A stretch of 64,000 bases of DNA from contig CALIEB010000024.1 of assembly GCA_938022205.1 (NCBI GenBank), positions 1-64,000 of the forward strand. Reading direction: 5' to 3'. The notes beneath the pieces are model-generated. The model searched no databases. It saw only the letters and a program-made list of their open reading frames with translations, and had not been told where the DNA came from. The stretch comes from an uncultured Anaerolineae bacterium. Its GTDB lineage: Bacteria; Chloroflexota; Anaerolineae; Aggregatilineales; Phototrophicaceae. Positions 7,653 through 15,478 of the stretch are shown here, in pieces. The translations under genes were made by a program, and so were the position numbers. Within the stretch, counting starts at the first letter, position 1. Every line of letters begins with the position of its first letter.

Positions 7653-8753
7653 ATGACTTCACAAAACGTAACGCTCACCACCACACCAAGCAAGAACAAC
7701 GTGTTCGGCAGGCTCTCGGTGCTTGACCGCTTTCTGCCGCTGTGGATTTTTCTGGCAATGGCGTTGGGTATCGCTCTGGGCAACTTCTTCCCCGAGATTG
7801 GACCAATGCTTGAATCGGTCAAGATAGACACCGTTTCGCTGCCCATTGCCATCGGCTTGTTGTGGATGATGTACCCCGTTCTCGCTAAGGTCAAGTACAG
7901 CAAAATGCCCCAAGTGGCGACCAACTGGAAAATGTCCGGCACGTCGCTGTTGCTCAACTGGATTGTCGGACCCGCGCTCATGTTCATGCTGGCGTGGACA
8001 TTGCTGCCCGACCACCCCGAATATCGCACGGGGTTAGTTCTCGTGGGGCTGGCGCGCTGCATCGCTATGGTGCTTATCTGGAACATGCTGGCGTGCGGCG
8101 ACAGCGAATACGCCGCCGTGCTGGTCGCCATTAACTCCGTGTTTCAGATTGTTATGTACACTGTGCTAGGCTACTTTTACTTGACCGTTGTGCCGAGCTG
8201 GCTCGGTCAGCAAAGCGTCGTGCTGAACATCTCCATGTGGGAAATCGCCAAGAGCGTGCTGATTTTCTTGGGCATCCCGCTGGCAGCGGGCTTCCTCACA
8301 CGGCTCATCCTCGTGCGCCAGAAAGGCGAAACGTGGTATGAGACCAAGTTCGTGCCGCGCCTGTCGCCGACCGCTATCTGGGGCTTGCTGTTCACCATCG
8401 TGATGATGTTCTCGCTGAAAGGCGAGGTCATTCTAGAGCGTCCGCTGGATGTTGTGCGCATCGCCCTACCTTTGATCGTCTACTTCTTTGTGATGTTCGG
8501 TGTCGCGTTCGCGTTTTCTTACTTGCTGAAATTCCCCTACGCAGACACCGCCACCATCTCGTTTACCGCCGCAGGCAACAACTTTGAGCTAGCCATTGCG
8601 GTGGCGATTGGCGTGTTCGGGCTGGCTTCTGGCGAAGCATTGGCAACGGTGGTGGGTCCGCTTATTGAGGTGCCGGTGCTTATCACGCTCGTCTACATCT
8701 CGCTGTGGCTGGGCAAGCGGCTTTACCCTACTGACCCCTTGTGGCAAAAGTAG
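7653..8753 (+). CDS. ACR3-family arsenite efflux transporter
   Basis: 366 residues, about ten membrane spans. It opens with RLSVLDRFLPLWIFLAMALGIALG and carries the ACR3 hallmark GLARCIAMVLIWN, whose cysteine is the conserved residue in the fourth span needed for arsenite transport, followed by ACGDSEYAAVLVAINS. Near the end, SFTAAGNNFELAIAVAIGVFG is the second conserved block. It exports As(OH)3 across the cytoplasmic membrane using the proton gradient. AGGAG lies about 11 bases ahead of ATG 7653. Unusually, no arsR or arsC gene is adjacent, so its regulation is not visible; it may be a stand-alone resistance gene. Confidence 0.95.
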   Translation: MTSQNVTLTTTPSKNNVFGRLSVLDRFLPLWIFLAMALGIALGNFFPEIGPMLESVKIDTVSLPIAIGLLWMMYPVLAKVKYSKMPQVATNWKMSGTSLLLNWIVGPALMFMLAWTLLPDHPEYRTGLVLVGLARCIAMVLIWNMLACGDSEYAAVLVAINSVFQIVMYTVLGYFYLTVVPSWLGQQSVVLNISMWEIAKSVLIFLGIPLAAGFLTRLILVRQKGETWYETKFVPRLSPTAIWGLLFTIVMMFSLKGEVILERPLDVVRIALPLIVYFFVMFGVAFAFSYLLKFPYADTATISFTAAGNNFELAIAVAIGVFGLASGEALATVVGPLIEVPVLITLVYISLWLGKRLYPTDPLWQK

Positions 8754-8784
8754 CGCGCCTGCGCTAAGCGGTGGCAACCACGCC

Positions 8785-8812
8785 TTGACAACGCGCCTGC
8801 GCCGCTTATAAT
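8785..8812 (+). promoter_or_regulatory. Promoter of rplJ-rplL
   Basis: TTGACA (8785-8790) and TATAAT (8807-8812) are both consensus boxes separated by 16 bases. Transcription should begin near 8819, giving a leader of nearly 200 bases before rplJ, which matches the L10 leader that follows. Confidence 0.85.
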
Positions 8813-8839
8813 CAGCCCTTGCGAACAAGATAAGGCGGT

Positions 8840-8936
8840 TTACTCTGCCAAAGACCGTTGGGGGGCTTCACACGCCCTTAATTGCATGCCCAACGCAGGG
8901 AGAGGCACACTTTGTCCCATCACGAGTGAAACGGAT
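8840..8936 (+). promoter_or_regulatory. Ribosomal protein L10 leader RNA
   Basis: Between the promoter and rplJ lies an RNA with L10-leader features: GCCAAAGACC followed by GTTGGG (8857-8862) pairing with CCCAAC (8889-8894), an inner GGGC/GCCC hairpin (8863-8866 with 8874-8877), a TTAATT bulge, then CGCAGGGAGAGG. L10 binds such RNA to regulate its own operon when L10-L7/L12 exceeds rRNA. GGAGAGG (8899-8905) can also pair exactly with CCTCTCC (8942-8948), an antiterminator that would disrupt the terminator that follows. Family membership is by recognition of the motif order, without a covariance-model search. Confidence 0.8.
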
Positions 8937-8971
8937 GGCGACCTCTCCATGTGCGAAGTGGTCGCCTTTTT
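8937..8971 (+). terminator. Intrinsic terminator (attenuator) in the rplJ leader
   Basis: GGCGACC (8937-8943) pairs with GGTCGCC (8960-8966), followed by TTTTT. It lies 45 bases upstream of the rplJ start, so it must act as an attenuator. Its left arm and loop overlap the segment that pairs with 8899-8905 in the alternative fold. Confidence 0.85.
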
Positions 8972-9015
8972 GTTGTGTGGTCTTTATTGGTCTACCCTTT
9001 TGGAAGGAGCGTAGC

Positions 9016-9558
9016 GTGCCAATCAGCAGAGAAGTCAAAGAAGAGCGCGTTGCACGGCTCGCAGGGTTACTTGAGGAAAGCACAGGCTTTGCGATTGTTC
9101 GCACGCAGGGTCTGCCGGTGGCGCGTGTGCAAAACATCCGCCGCAAAATCCTCGCAGCAGGCGGCAAGTACGTCGTCTCGAAGAACACCTTGCTCATCAA
9201 AGCCCTTGAACAGGTGGGCTGGAGTGTTCCGCCCGGTCAGCTCAAGGGACCGACGGCGATTGCTTTCGGGAAGAACAACTTCCCTGCAGTCGCCAAAGCA
9301 CTGTTGAACGTCGTCAAAGACGAGGGGTTTGAAGCCCCGTTCTTCGAAGTGGTCGGCGGCGTGATGGGTGGCAAGGAAATCCTTGACCCCGCACGCTTGG
9401 AGGCGGTCTCCAACTTGCCTTCGCTAGAAGAACTGCGCGCCCAGCTTATTGGGCTTATCGTCTCGCCCGCTACGGGCTTGGTGACTGTTCTCGACGGCGG
9501 CGTGGGCAACATTGTCAACGTCCTGCAGGCTTATCTCGATGACAAAAAAGCTAGTTAA
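9016..9558 (+). CDS. rplJ: 50S ribosomal protein L10
   Basis: 180 residues. L10 anchors the L7/L12 dimers to 23S rRNA at the base of the ribosomal stalk. The start is GTG 9016, set by GGAAGGAG at 9002-9009 and by the family-typical opening [19 protein letters not shown]. Conserved stretches are [24 protein letters not shown], and KGPTAIAF. The C-terminal helix (about residues 150-178) is where L12 dimers bind. The frame is open further upstream to 8926, but that region is the leader terminator. Followed 41 bases later by rplL in the usual order; rplK and rplA are not in the window, so this is a separate transcription unit. Confidence 0.97.
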   Translation: MPISREVKEERVARLAGLLEESTGFAIVRTQGLPVARVQNIRRKILAAGGKYVVSKNTLLIKALEQVGWSVPPGQLKGPTAIAFGKNNFPAVAKALLNVVKDEGFEAPFFEVVGGVMGGKEILDPARLEAVSNLPSLEELRAQLIGLIVSPATGLVTVLDGGVGNIVNVLQAYLDDKKAS

Positions 9559-9599
9559 CCCATTCTACACATACGTTTAGACGCGAAAGGAACAATCTC

Positions 9600-9989
9600 A
9601 TGGCAGACTTGCAACAACTTGTCGACGCGCTTAGCAACCTCACCGTGTTGGAAGCGGCGGAACTCAAGACCATGCTGGAAGAAAAGTGGGGTGTCAAAGC
9701 CGCTGTGGGCGGTGGGATGATGATGATGGGCGCGATGCCCGCCGCTGCTGCTGCACCCGCTGAAGAGGTCGAAGAGCAAACCGAGTTCAACGTCACGCTC
9801 AAGGAAATCGGTCCTAAGAAAATCGAAGTCATCAAGGTCGTGCGTACGCTTACCAATCTCGGCTTGAAGGAAGCCAAAGACCTCGTCGAAGGCGCGCCCT
9901 CGCTCGTCCTCGAGCAGGTGAGCAAGGAAAAGGCAGCTGAAGCCAAGAAGCAGCTAGAAGAAGTCGGCGCGGTCATCGAAGTCAAGTAG
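9600..9989 (+). CDS. rplL: 50S ribosomal protein L7/L12
   Basis: 129 residues. Multicopy stalk protein that recruits translational GTPases. It has the N-terminal dimerisation domain ([25 protein letters not shown]), a flexible hinge rich in Gly, Met and Ala ([19 protein letters not shown]), and the conserved globular C-terminal domain ([47 protein letters not shown]). The polymethionine run in the hinge is a small peculiarity. ATG 9600 is preceded by GAAAGGAAC. A strong terminator follows at 10016. Confidence 0.98.
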   Translation: MADLQQLVDALSNLTVLEAAELKTMLEEKWGVKAAVGGGMMMMGAMPAAAAAPAEEVEEQTEFNVTLKEIGPKKIEVIKVVRTLTNLGLKEAKDLVEGAPSLVLEQVSKEKAAEAKKQLEEVGAVIEVK

Positions 9990-10015
9990 ACCTCGCACAA
10001 TTCCTAACAAAACAA

Positions 10016-10037
10016 GGCAGCCTCGCGCTGCCTTTTT
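10016..10037 (+). terminator. Terminator of the rplJL operon
   Basis: GGCAGC (10016-10021) and GCTGCC (10027-10032) form a 6-bp stem around the loop CTCGC, followed by TTTTT. It lies 27 bases after the rplL stop. Confidence 0.9.
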
Positions 10038-10041
10038 GCTT

Positions 10042-10047
10042 TATAAT
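10042..10047 (+). promoter_or_regulatory. -10 box of the gene at 10078
   Basis: A consensus TATAAT directly follows the rplL terminator, 31 bases before the next start codon. No good -35 box is seen. The same pattern (GCTATAAT or similar with a poor -35) recurs before many genes here. Confidence 0.55.
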
Positions 10048-10077
10048 GCGCGCAAAGACGCAGAAAGAGGCGACACC

Positions 10078-11265
10078 ATGAGACGCTTGTGGCTGCTAGG
10101 CGCGCTGCTTTGGAGCGCACTGCTGTTACGCGCACAAGACAACGACTTACCCTTTGTAGGCATGATAGCCTTCGACACGCCCGTCAGCGACAGCATCACC
10201 GCCCGCGCCATTTACGATTGGTGGGAGCTACCCTTGCGCGCTGACGATGTCATACGGGTGCGCATGCAAGCCTATGACGGGCTGATACCGCTGATTGGTA
10301 TCATGGACGAGGGGCGCGAGCTTCTAGCACGCAGCGACGACAGCGTCATCGCTGAGCCGGACGGCTTGCTTGAATACGAGTTCCGCGCTCCTGCCGACGG
10401 CAACTACACCATCATCGCCACCCGTCAGGGCAACGCCAGCGGCACGACGACCGGGCGTTACGTGCTGGATGTCAGCCTTGTCAGCCGCGTGCTGCCCCGC
10501 GAGAACTTGCGCCCAGAGGTGCAGTTTCGCTGCGACGACCACTTGGTGACGAGCGCGCTGTTCCTCAGCTTTGAAGACAAACCGCGCCGCAACGCTGCTA
10601 GCGGTGCGGTGGAAGAGTACGGCATCTATGCCTATGGCTTGGGCGACTTCACGCCGTTCGTGCGGGTCTTTGCTGATATCAGTGAGGACGCGCTGAACTG
10701 CACGGGCAACGGCGGTGAGCTTGTGGGCGCGACGTGGTTTCTGCCTGACCAGCCGCCGCAGCGCGTCGACGATGAGGCGCGGGTGGCGCGGGCTTTGCTG
10801 CGCAACTTTGACGCGGCGCAGACCTTTGGCACGGTGCGCGTCGCGCTCGGCAGCCGCGACGGCGGGCGCGGACGTTTCATGCTGGCGATACAGGGGCTGC
10901 GGCTTGACCCGCGCGGCGACATGGACAGCATCACGCTGCGGCTCGCGCCCTTCGCTCGCGCCGAACCGTTGCTGGTCTACGCGGTCGCCGACCCCAACAC
11001 GCGCCTTGACCTTGTGCTATCGGCGGTGGTAAACGGTGTCGAGTTGTTTTGTGATGACGCGGGCAGGCACGATTGCGCCGACGTGCCATCGTTCGTGGGT
11101 TACGGCTTTCAGTGGAACGACGCGCAACGGTTTCTCGGGCGACGCAGCGACGCGGGCTTGCGCTTGCAGCCCAACAGCACCGACCCGATAACGCTGCAGG
11201 TTACCGCGCGCGGCAACGCCGCAACGGGCGCGTACACGCTGTTCTTTGTCGGCACGCTGCCTTAG
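10078..11265 (+). CDS. Secreted protein of unknown function with PPC-like N-terminal domain
   Basis: 395 residues from ATG 10078, chosen because AGAAAGAGG precedes it and a signal peptide (MRRLWLLGALLWSALLLRAQ) begins there. Residues about 25-145 resemble a bacterial pre-peptidase C-terminal (PPC) beta-sandwich: a stretch of the type DVIRVRMQAYDGLIPLIGI, then FRAPADGNYTIIATR and TGRYVLDVSL. The remainder has a cysteine pair (FRCDDHL, LNCTGNG) and a second beta-rich part ending GNAATGAYTLFFVGTLP, which also looks PPC-like. No catalytic motif is visible. It is exported; its role, perhaps binding at the cell surface, is unknown. Monocistronic by its own -10 box and that of the next gene. Confidence 0.75.
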   Translation: MRRLWLLGALLWSALLLRAQDNDLPFVGMIAFDTPVSDSITARAIYDWWELPLRADDVIRVRMQAYDGLIPLIGIMDEGRELLARSDDSVIAEPDGLLEYEFRAPADGNYTIIATRQGNASGTTTGRYVLDVSLVSRVLPRENLRPEVQFRCDDHLVTSALFLSFEDKPRRNAASGAVEEYGIYAYGLGDFTPFVRVFADISEDALNCTGNGGELVGATWFLPDQPPQRVDDEARVARALLRNFDAAQTFGTVRVALGSRDGGRGRFMLAIQGLRLDPRGDMDSITLRLAPFARAEPLLVYAVADPNTRLDLVLSAVVNGVELFCDDAGRHDCADVPSFVGYGFQWNDAQRFLGRRSDAGLRLQPNSTDPITLQVTARGNAATGAYTLFFVGTLP

Positions 11266-11282
11266 AGCGGCGGGATTTGCGC

Positions 11283-11288
11283 TATAAT
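11283..11288 (+). promoter_or_regulatory. -10 box of the PA14/SH3b gene
   Basis: GCTATAAT 36 bases before ATG 11324 and shortly after the previous stop codon at 11265. No convincing -35 box at the expected distance. Confidence 0.5.
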
Positions 11289-11323
11289 ACACATAGGAAG
11301 ACGCATAAGAGAGGACACCCAAC

Positions 11324-12388
11324 ATGAAGGCAATCTGGCGTTTGGGGGGCATCTTGGGCGCGTTGGCGGTGCTATTCGCGCTGCTGAGCGTGCCTATCAC
11401 GCCCGTGCAAGCACAAGCCCAGTTCGGCATCAACTGGACGGCACAGTTTTACAACACGACCAACCTAAGCGGTCCCATCGTGGCGACGGCTGCCTTTCCG
11501 ACAGGCATCAACAAGACATGGGGGACGGGCGCGCCCACCGACGGGTTGAACAACCCGATTACTGGCGTGAACGCGGACAACTGGTCAGCGCGCTTCAGCA
11601 GCGTGCAAACCTTCAACGCCGCGCCCTATAACTTCGTGCTAACTTACGACGACGGCGTGCGCCTGTTCGTCAATGGCAACCTCGTGCTGGACGACTTCAA
11701 CGGCGGCACGCTGCGCACCAAGAACGTCGTCGTCAACCTGCCGGGCGGCAACCTCACGGTGGTTGTCGAGTATTTCGACAGCACGTTGGATGCCACGCTG
11801 CAGGTGAGCTGGATACAGGTTGATTTGACCGCCGCCGCAACGGGTGCCGCGCTGCAGCCTACGGCTATTCCCCCGGCATCGGGCAGCGTCGTGCGCGTCA
11901 ACGGGCTAGCCATTCGCACGGGACCTTACTTGGGCGCAACGCTGGTGGGCGTGGCGCGCCCCAACAACACCTACGAGATTATCGCCCGCAACGAGAGCGA
12001 GGGCTTGTTCCCTTGGTACTACATCAAGTTTGGCGACGATCGCTTTGGCTGGGTGAGCGGACGCTACTTGGAGACCAGCGGCGACTTTAGCAAAGTTGGC
12101 AGCAAAGGCTCGGTGTTTGACGAGATTGACGGCGCGCCTAACGTCGGCGTGTCAGGCACATCGCGCAGCGTTCTCAACGTGCGCGTGCGCCCCAGCACGC
12201 GCGTGGCGGTGATTGACCAGCTTGATTGGGGCGCGACCTTCCAAATCATCGGGCGCACGCGCCAAGACGGCAAAGATTTCTGGTATCACATTCGCTTTGT
12301 CAACAAGAACAAAGAGGAAAAAATCGGCTGGGTCAGCGCGCGCTATGTCACCGCACGCGGGAACATGAACAATGTCCCGGTACGTTAA
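11324..12388 (+). CDS. Secreted PA14-domain protein with two SH3b domains
   Basis: 354 residues with a signal peptide of about 31 residues ending VQAQA. Residues about 35-168 are a PA14-like beta-barrel (WTAQFYNTTNLSGPIV, DNWSARFSSVQTF, FVLTYDDGVRLFVNGNLVLDDF, VVVEYFDSTLDATLQVSW), a fold that usually binds carbohydrate. Two bacterial SH3 domains follow: about 188-250 (VRVNGLAIRTGPYLGATLVG ... FGWVSGRYLE) and about 280-345 (LNVRVRPSTRVAVIDQL ... GWVSARYV). SH3b domains commonly bind cell-wall or polymer ligands. The protein probably works outside the membrane as a binding or scaffold protein. Its last 17 bases overlap the start of the glutaminyl cyclase gene. Confidence 0.82.
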   Translation: MKAIWRLGGILGALAVLFALLSVPITPVQAQAQFGINWTAQFYNTTNLSGPIVATAAFPTGINKTWGTGAPTDGLNNPITGVNADNWSARFSSVQTFNAAPYNFVLTYDDGVRLFVNGNLVLDDFNGGTLRTKNVVVNLPGGNLTVVVEYFDSTLDATLQVSWIQVDLTAAATGAALQPTAIPPASGSVVRVNGLAIRTGPYLGATLVGVARPNNTYEIIARNESEGLFPWYYIKFGDDRFGWVSGRYLETSGDFSKVGSKGSVFDEIDGAPNVGVSGTSRSVLNVRVRPSTRVAVIDQLDWGATFQIIGRTRQDGKDFWYHIRFVNKNKEEKIGWVSARYVTARGNMNNVPVR

Positions 12389-13217
12389 GCGGCTTGGTGT
12401 GGTCTTGGGCGTGCTGCTGGGCGTGTGGACGCTAGCAGGCGCGCAAAACGGCAGCAGCCCTGTGCTGCTCGTGCCGCAAGTGCTGAACGTGTTCCCCCAC
12501 GACCCGCAGGCGTTCACGCAGGGCTTGCTCTGGCACGACGGCTTCTTATACGAAAGCACCGGCTTGCGCGGGCGTTCTAGCTTGCGCCGCGTCGAGGTGA
12601 CCACCGGCGCGGTGCAGCAGCTGCGCCCTGTCAACCGTCCCGCCGAACAGCTGACGGGGGCGAACGCGCTGCCCGATTACTTCGCCGAAGGGCTAGAGCG
12701 CGTTGGCGACAGGCTTATCCAGCTCACGTGGACGGCAGGCGAGGCGTTTGTCTATGACCTCGCCACGTTTGAGCTGCTCGACACGTTCGCCTACGAGGGG
12801 CAAGGCTGGGGCTTGTGCTATGACGGGCGGTACTTGTTCATGAGCGACGGCAGCGGCTTTCTCGACGTGCGCGAGGCAGAGACCTTCGACCTCATCGTGA
12901 GCATGGCGGTGACGCTGAACGGCTCGCTCATTCAAGCGAACTTGCTCAACGAGCTGGAGTGCGTTGGCGACCACGTGTACGCGAATTTGTGGCAGACCGA
13001 TTACATCGTGCGCATCAACAAGTTCAACGGCGTGATTGACGCGGTGATTGACGCGAGCGCGCTGTTAGATGAGGCGGAAAAGCGCGCGCTGCAAGCCCGC
13101 GACAGCAACGCTGTGCTGAACGGCATCGCCTACAATCCTGAGACCGACACCTTCTACGTGACGGGCAAACACTGGGACAAGCTGTTTGAGGTGCGCTTCG
13201 TGCCTAAGCAACCATAA
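12372..13217 (+). CDS. Glutaminyl-peptide cyclotransferase (plant/bacterial beta-propeller type), secreted
   Basis: 281 residues with a signal peptide (about 1-25, ending TLAGAQ). It matches the glutamine cyclotransferase family: FPHDPQAFTQGLLWHDGFLYESTGLRGRS-type opening (motif FTQGL and YESTG), a middle GLERVGDRLIQLTW and GQGWGLCYDGRYLFMSDGS, NELECVGDHVYANLWQTDYIVRIN, and VLNGIAYNPE near the end. The enzyme turns N-terminal glutamine of peptides into pyroglutamate. The five-bladed propeller carries the Glu and Trp/Asn residues in those motifs. The start overlaps the upstream gene in another frame, so it is probably translated from the same mRNA. Confidence 0.9.
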   Translation: MSRYVKRLGVVLGVLLGVWTLAGAQNGSSPVLLVPQVLNVFPHDPQAFTQGLLWHDGFLYESTGLRGRSSLRRVEVTTGAVQQLRPVNRPAEQLTGANALPDYFAEGLERVGDRLIQLTWTAGEAFVYDLATFELLDTFAYEGQGWGLCYDGRYLFMSDGSGFLDVREAETFDLIVSMAVTLNGSLIQANLLNELECVGDHVYANLWQTDYIVRINKFNGVIDAVIDASALLDEAEKRALQARDSNAVLNGIAYNPETDTFYVTGKHWDKLFEVRFVPKQP

Positions 13218-13309
13218 TTTCTACAGATTTACTTAGATTTTTCTCTAGATTTTGCGCGCTGCCTTGTGCTATCATTCACAAAGTAAACACGAGCGCAAAG
13301 GCGATGACA

Positions 13310-14080
13310 ATGGCATTTTTAACCGTGCCGTTCGTGCTGTCCGTGCTGACAGCGACAATTACAGGCATTTTTACAAGTATTGTGCTGTGGCGGTGGTGGC
13401 GTGCGCCGCGCCGCAACCGCCGCCCGCACCTGCTGGCGTGGGGCATTGGCTTGTTCATGTACTTCTTGGGAACGCTGAGCCAAGTCATCTTGTCGCTGGT
13501 TTGGTCGCCGTTTTTCTTTTCACTTTGGTATTGGACCGGCGCGCTGATGGTCGCCCCATGGCTCGGGCAAGGCACTGCCTACCTGCTCATTCGGCGCGGC
13601 AGCATCGCGCGCAACCTGCAAATGGCGTTGATTCTGGTCATGTGCATGACGCTGCCTTGGACGCTGTTCTTCACGCCACTTAACGAGAGCGCGTGGCACG
13701 TCGGCGCGGACATGACGACCATCTACCGCGACTTTGTCGACGAGACAACGGGTGAAACGGTGGCGGGCATCATGCAGGGCAGCGCGCGCGGCACGGTGCG
13801 CTTCTTCTCGCCCATCATGAACGTATGGGGGACGCTGCTGCTGGTAGGCGGCGCAATCTACTCGGCGCGCGCGTTCCGTCGCAAGCGCATTATGCGCAAC
13901 CGCGTCATCGGCAACTGGTTGATTGCTGCCGGGGGGCTGCTGCCCGCGTTAGGCGGCGCACTCATTCGTCTTGGCGACCCCTCCTACAAGTACTTAGGCG
14001 AAATGGGCGGCGCAGTGCTGATTTTCATCGGCTTTCTCTACGCCACGAACATCCCCGACAGCGCGGAGCAGCCAGCATGA
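13310..14080 (+). CDS. Multi-pass membrane protein of unknown function
   Basis: 256 residues with seven likely transmembrane segments. ATG 13310 is preferred over ATG 13304 because the AAAGG ribosome site (13297-13301) is 8 bases from the former and only 2 from the latter. Conserved-looking polar features are RWWRAPRRNRRPH after the first span and an extracytoplasmic loop with ADMTTIYRDFVDETTGE. The topology (seven spans, Arg-rich loops) is like that of many unnamed Chloroflexota proteins. A TATCAT -10 box lies at 13270-13275. Its stop overlaps the next start as ATGA, so the two products probably work together in the membrane. Confidence 0.75.
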   Translation: MAFLTVPFVLSVLTATITGIFTSIVLWRWWRAPRRNRRPHLLAWGIGLFMYFLGTLSQVILSLVWSPFFFSLWYWTGALMVAPWLGQGTAYLLIRRGSIARNLQMALILVMCMTLPWTLFFTPLNESAWHVGADMTTIYRDFVDETTGETVAGIMQGSARGTVRFFSPIMNVWGTLLLVGGAIYSARAFRRKRIMRNRVIGNWLIAAGGLLPALGGALIRLGDPSYKYLGEMGGAVLIFIGFLYATNIPDSAEQPA

Positions 14081-14625
14081 GCGCGCCCAAAGCCCCGCGC
14101 ACCACGCGCAGCATCGCCCCTTTTGACGATAAGCTGTGGGTCGTCCCCCTGAAGTGGCTCGATTACGCCCTTCTCTGGGTGCATCTGCTCTTCTTAGGCA
14201 TGATTGCCATCAGCGGCGCGCTCGAAGGCGCGTTCACCAGCCTCTACCAAGTCTTAGCACACGTGCATAACCACTTCGGACGCTTCGCGCTGGCGGTCGC
14301 GCTGGCGATGTTCGCGCTGTCCCTTTACATTGGCTTGTGGCGGCGCGCTGATGTCACGCCCTACTTTCGGCGCGGCACATACGTCGTGTTTGGCATGGTC
14401 GTGCTGCAAGGGCTGATGGGCGTGGTGATGTGGTTCTTGCTCGGCGGTCGCCCCTACGAAGAGGTGCATCTGCTTTACGGCGTGGGCGTGGTGCTTGCGC
14501 TGCCATTCTTCATCTTCGTCGAAACAACGGCGGAAAAGCGTCCGGCAATGGGCAGCTACATGTGGGGCTTTGGGCTGCTTGCGGGCATCATCGTGCGCTG
14601 CATCCTCACCGGCGCAGCTTACTAA
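14077..14625 (+). CDS. Four-span membrane protein with conserved-looking histidines
   Basis: 182 residues, four predicted transmembrane helices. Histidines fall inside or beside the helices: WVHLLF, LAHVHNHFGRFA and EEVHLLYGVG. Such a placement is reminiscent of four-helix haem-binding membrane proteins (CtaA or cytochrome b561-like), but no family can be named from the sequence. The ORF is open upstream to 13825; ATG 14077 is taken because it overlaps the preceding stop (ATGA) and starts the recognisable protein. Co-translation with the upstream seven-span protein is likely. Function unknown. Confidence 0.75.
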   Translation: MSAPKAPRTTRSIAPFDDKLWVVPLKWLDYALLWVHLLFLGMIAISGALEGAFTSLYQVLAHVHNHFGRFALAVALAMFALSLYIGLWRRADVTPYFRRGTYVVFGMVVLQGLMGVVMWFLLGGRPYEEVHLLYGVGVVLALPFFIFVETTAEKRPAMGSYMWGFGLLAGIIVRCILTGAAY

Positions 14626-14739
14626 GCGAACGGGCGTTTTCTTAAGCAACGCTTATCGACGCGGCGCATCCTTGCTGTTATGATGGCGCATATAAGCGGA
14701 CTGCAGTCCATTTTTTATTTACACAAAGGAGAGATACTC

Positions 14740-15282
14740 ATGACCACGTGGAAGATTGACCCCGCCCACACCACTGTGGAGTTCGTCGTCACGCACATGA
14801 TGTTCACCAAAGTGCGCGGGCGTTTTACCAAAGTTAGCGGCACGATAACGTTTGACCCCACCAACCCCGCTGCCGCCGCCGTCGAGGGCAGCGTCGACGT
14901 GAACAGCGTGACCACCGGCAGCGTTGACCGCGACAACCACCTTAAGAGCGCGGACTTCTTCAACGCGGCACAACACCCGCACATCACGTTCAAAAGCACC
15001 GCTATCAAAGCTGACAACGCTCAGCACGGGCTGGTGACGGGCGACCTGACCATCAACGGCATCACCAAGCAGGTCACGTTTGAAGTCGAGTTCGTCGGTG
15101 AGGGCAAAAGCCCCTTTGGCACGATAGTGGGCGGTTTTTCGGCAAAGACGCGCATCAACCGCGAGGACTTTGGCTTAACGTGGAACGCCATCTTAGAGGC
15201 AGGCGGCTTGCTCGTCAGCAAAGAAGTGGACATCGTGCTGGAAATCCAAGCTGTTAAAGAAACTGTCGCTGAAACTGCCTAA
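14740..15282 (+). CDS. YceI-family lipid-binding protein
   Basis: 180 residues, a complete YceI lipocalin-like domain: WKIDPAHTTVEFVVTHMMFTKVRGRF at the start (SxVxFxxxHL-like pattern), VEGSVDVNSVTTG, RDNHLKSADFFNAAQHPHITF, and DLTINGITKQVTFEVEF. YceI proteins bind long isoprenoid or fatty-acyl chains in a barrel; many are periplasmic, but this one has no signal peptide, so it should be cytoplasmic. AAGGAGA lies 9 bases before ATG 14740, which rules out the earlier in-frame start at 14680. A terminator follows at 15303, so the gene is probably its own unit. Confidence 0.95.
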   Translation: MTTWKIDPAHTTVEFVVTHMMFTKVRGRFTKVSGTITFDPTNPAAAAVEGSVDVNSVTTGSVDRDNHLKSADFFNAAQHPHITFKSTAIKADNAQHGLVTGDLTINGITKQVTFEVEFVGEGKSPFGTIVGGFSAKTRINREDFGLTWNAILEAGGLLVSKEVDIVLEIQAVKETVAETA

Positions 15283-15302
15283 GCTGCGCAACACCAAACA
15301 GA

Positions 15303-15325
15303 GGGCGCGATGCGCGCCCTTTTTT
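15303..15325 (+). terminator. Terminator after yceI-like gene
   Basis: GGGCGCG (15303-15309) pairs with CGCGCCC (15313-15319), loop ATG, followed by TTTTTT. It begins 20 bases after the stop codon. Confidence 0.9.
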
Positions 15326-15478
15326 GCGCCCACTTTGCGCCATCGCCACAAGAACGACCGCAAAACAATTCCCCCAAACTGTGCGTGCAAAAATAGCATT
15401 CTGTAGTCTAATAAAACTACGTCTACAGCAAGCATGCAGCTGCGGTTGTTGTCTTGCCTATCAGAGAAAGGTTTTGTG

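Noticed and set aside
7442-8131. 229-residue minus-strand frame overlapping the start of ACR3
   Set aside because: It is antisense to a well-supported transporter and its extra part lies in the uncoded gap; composition is Ser/Arg-rich with no motif.
15398-15425. Imperfect inverted repeat CTGTAGTC / GTCTACAG upstream of the tripeptidyl-peptidase-like gene
   Set aside because: One mismatch in eight and no context; too weak to call an operator.
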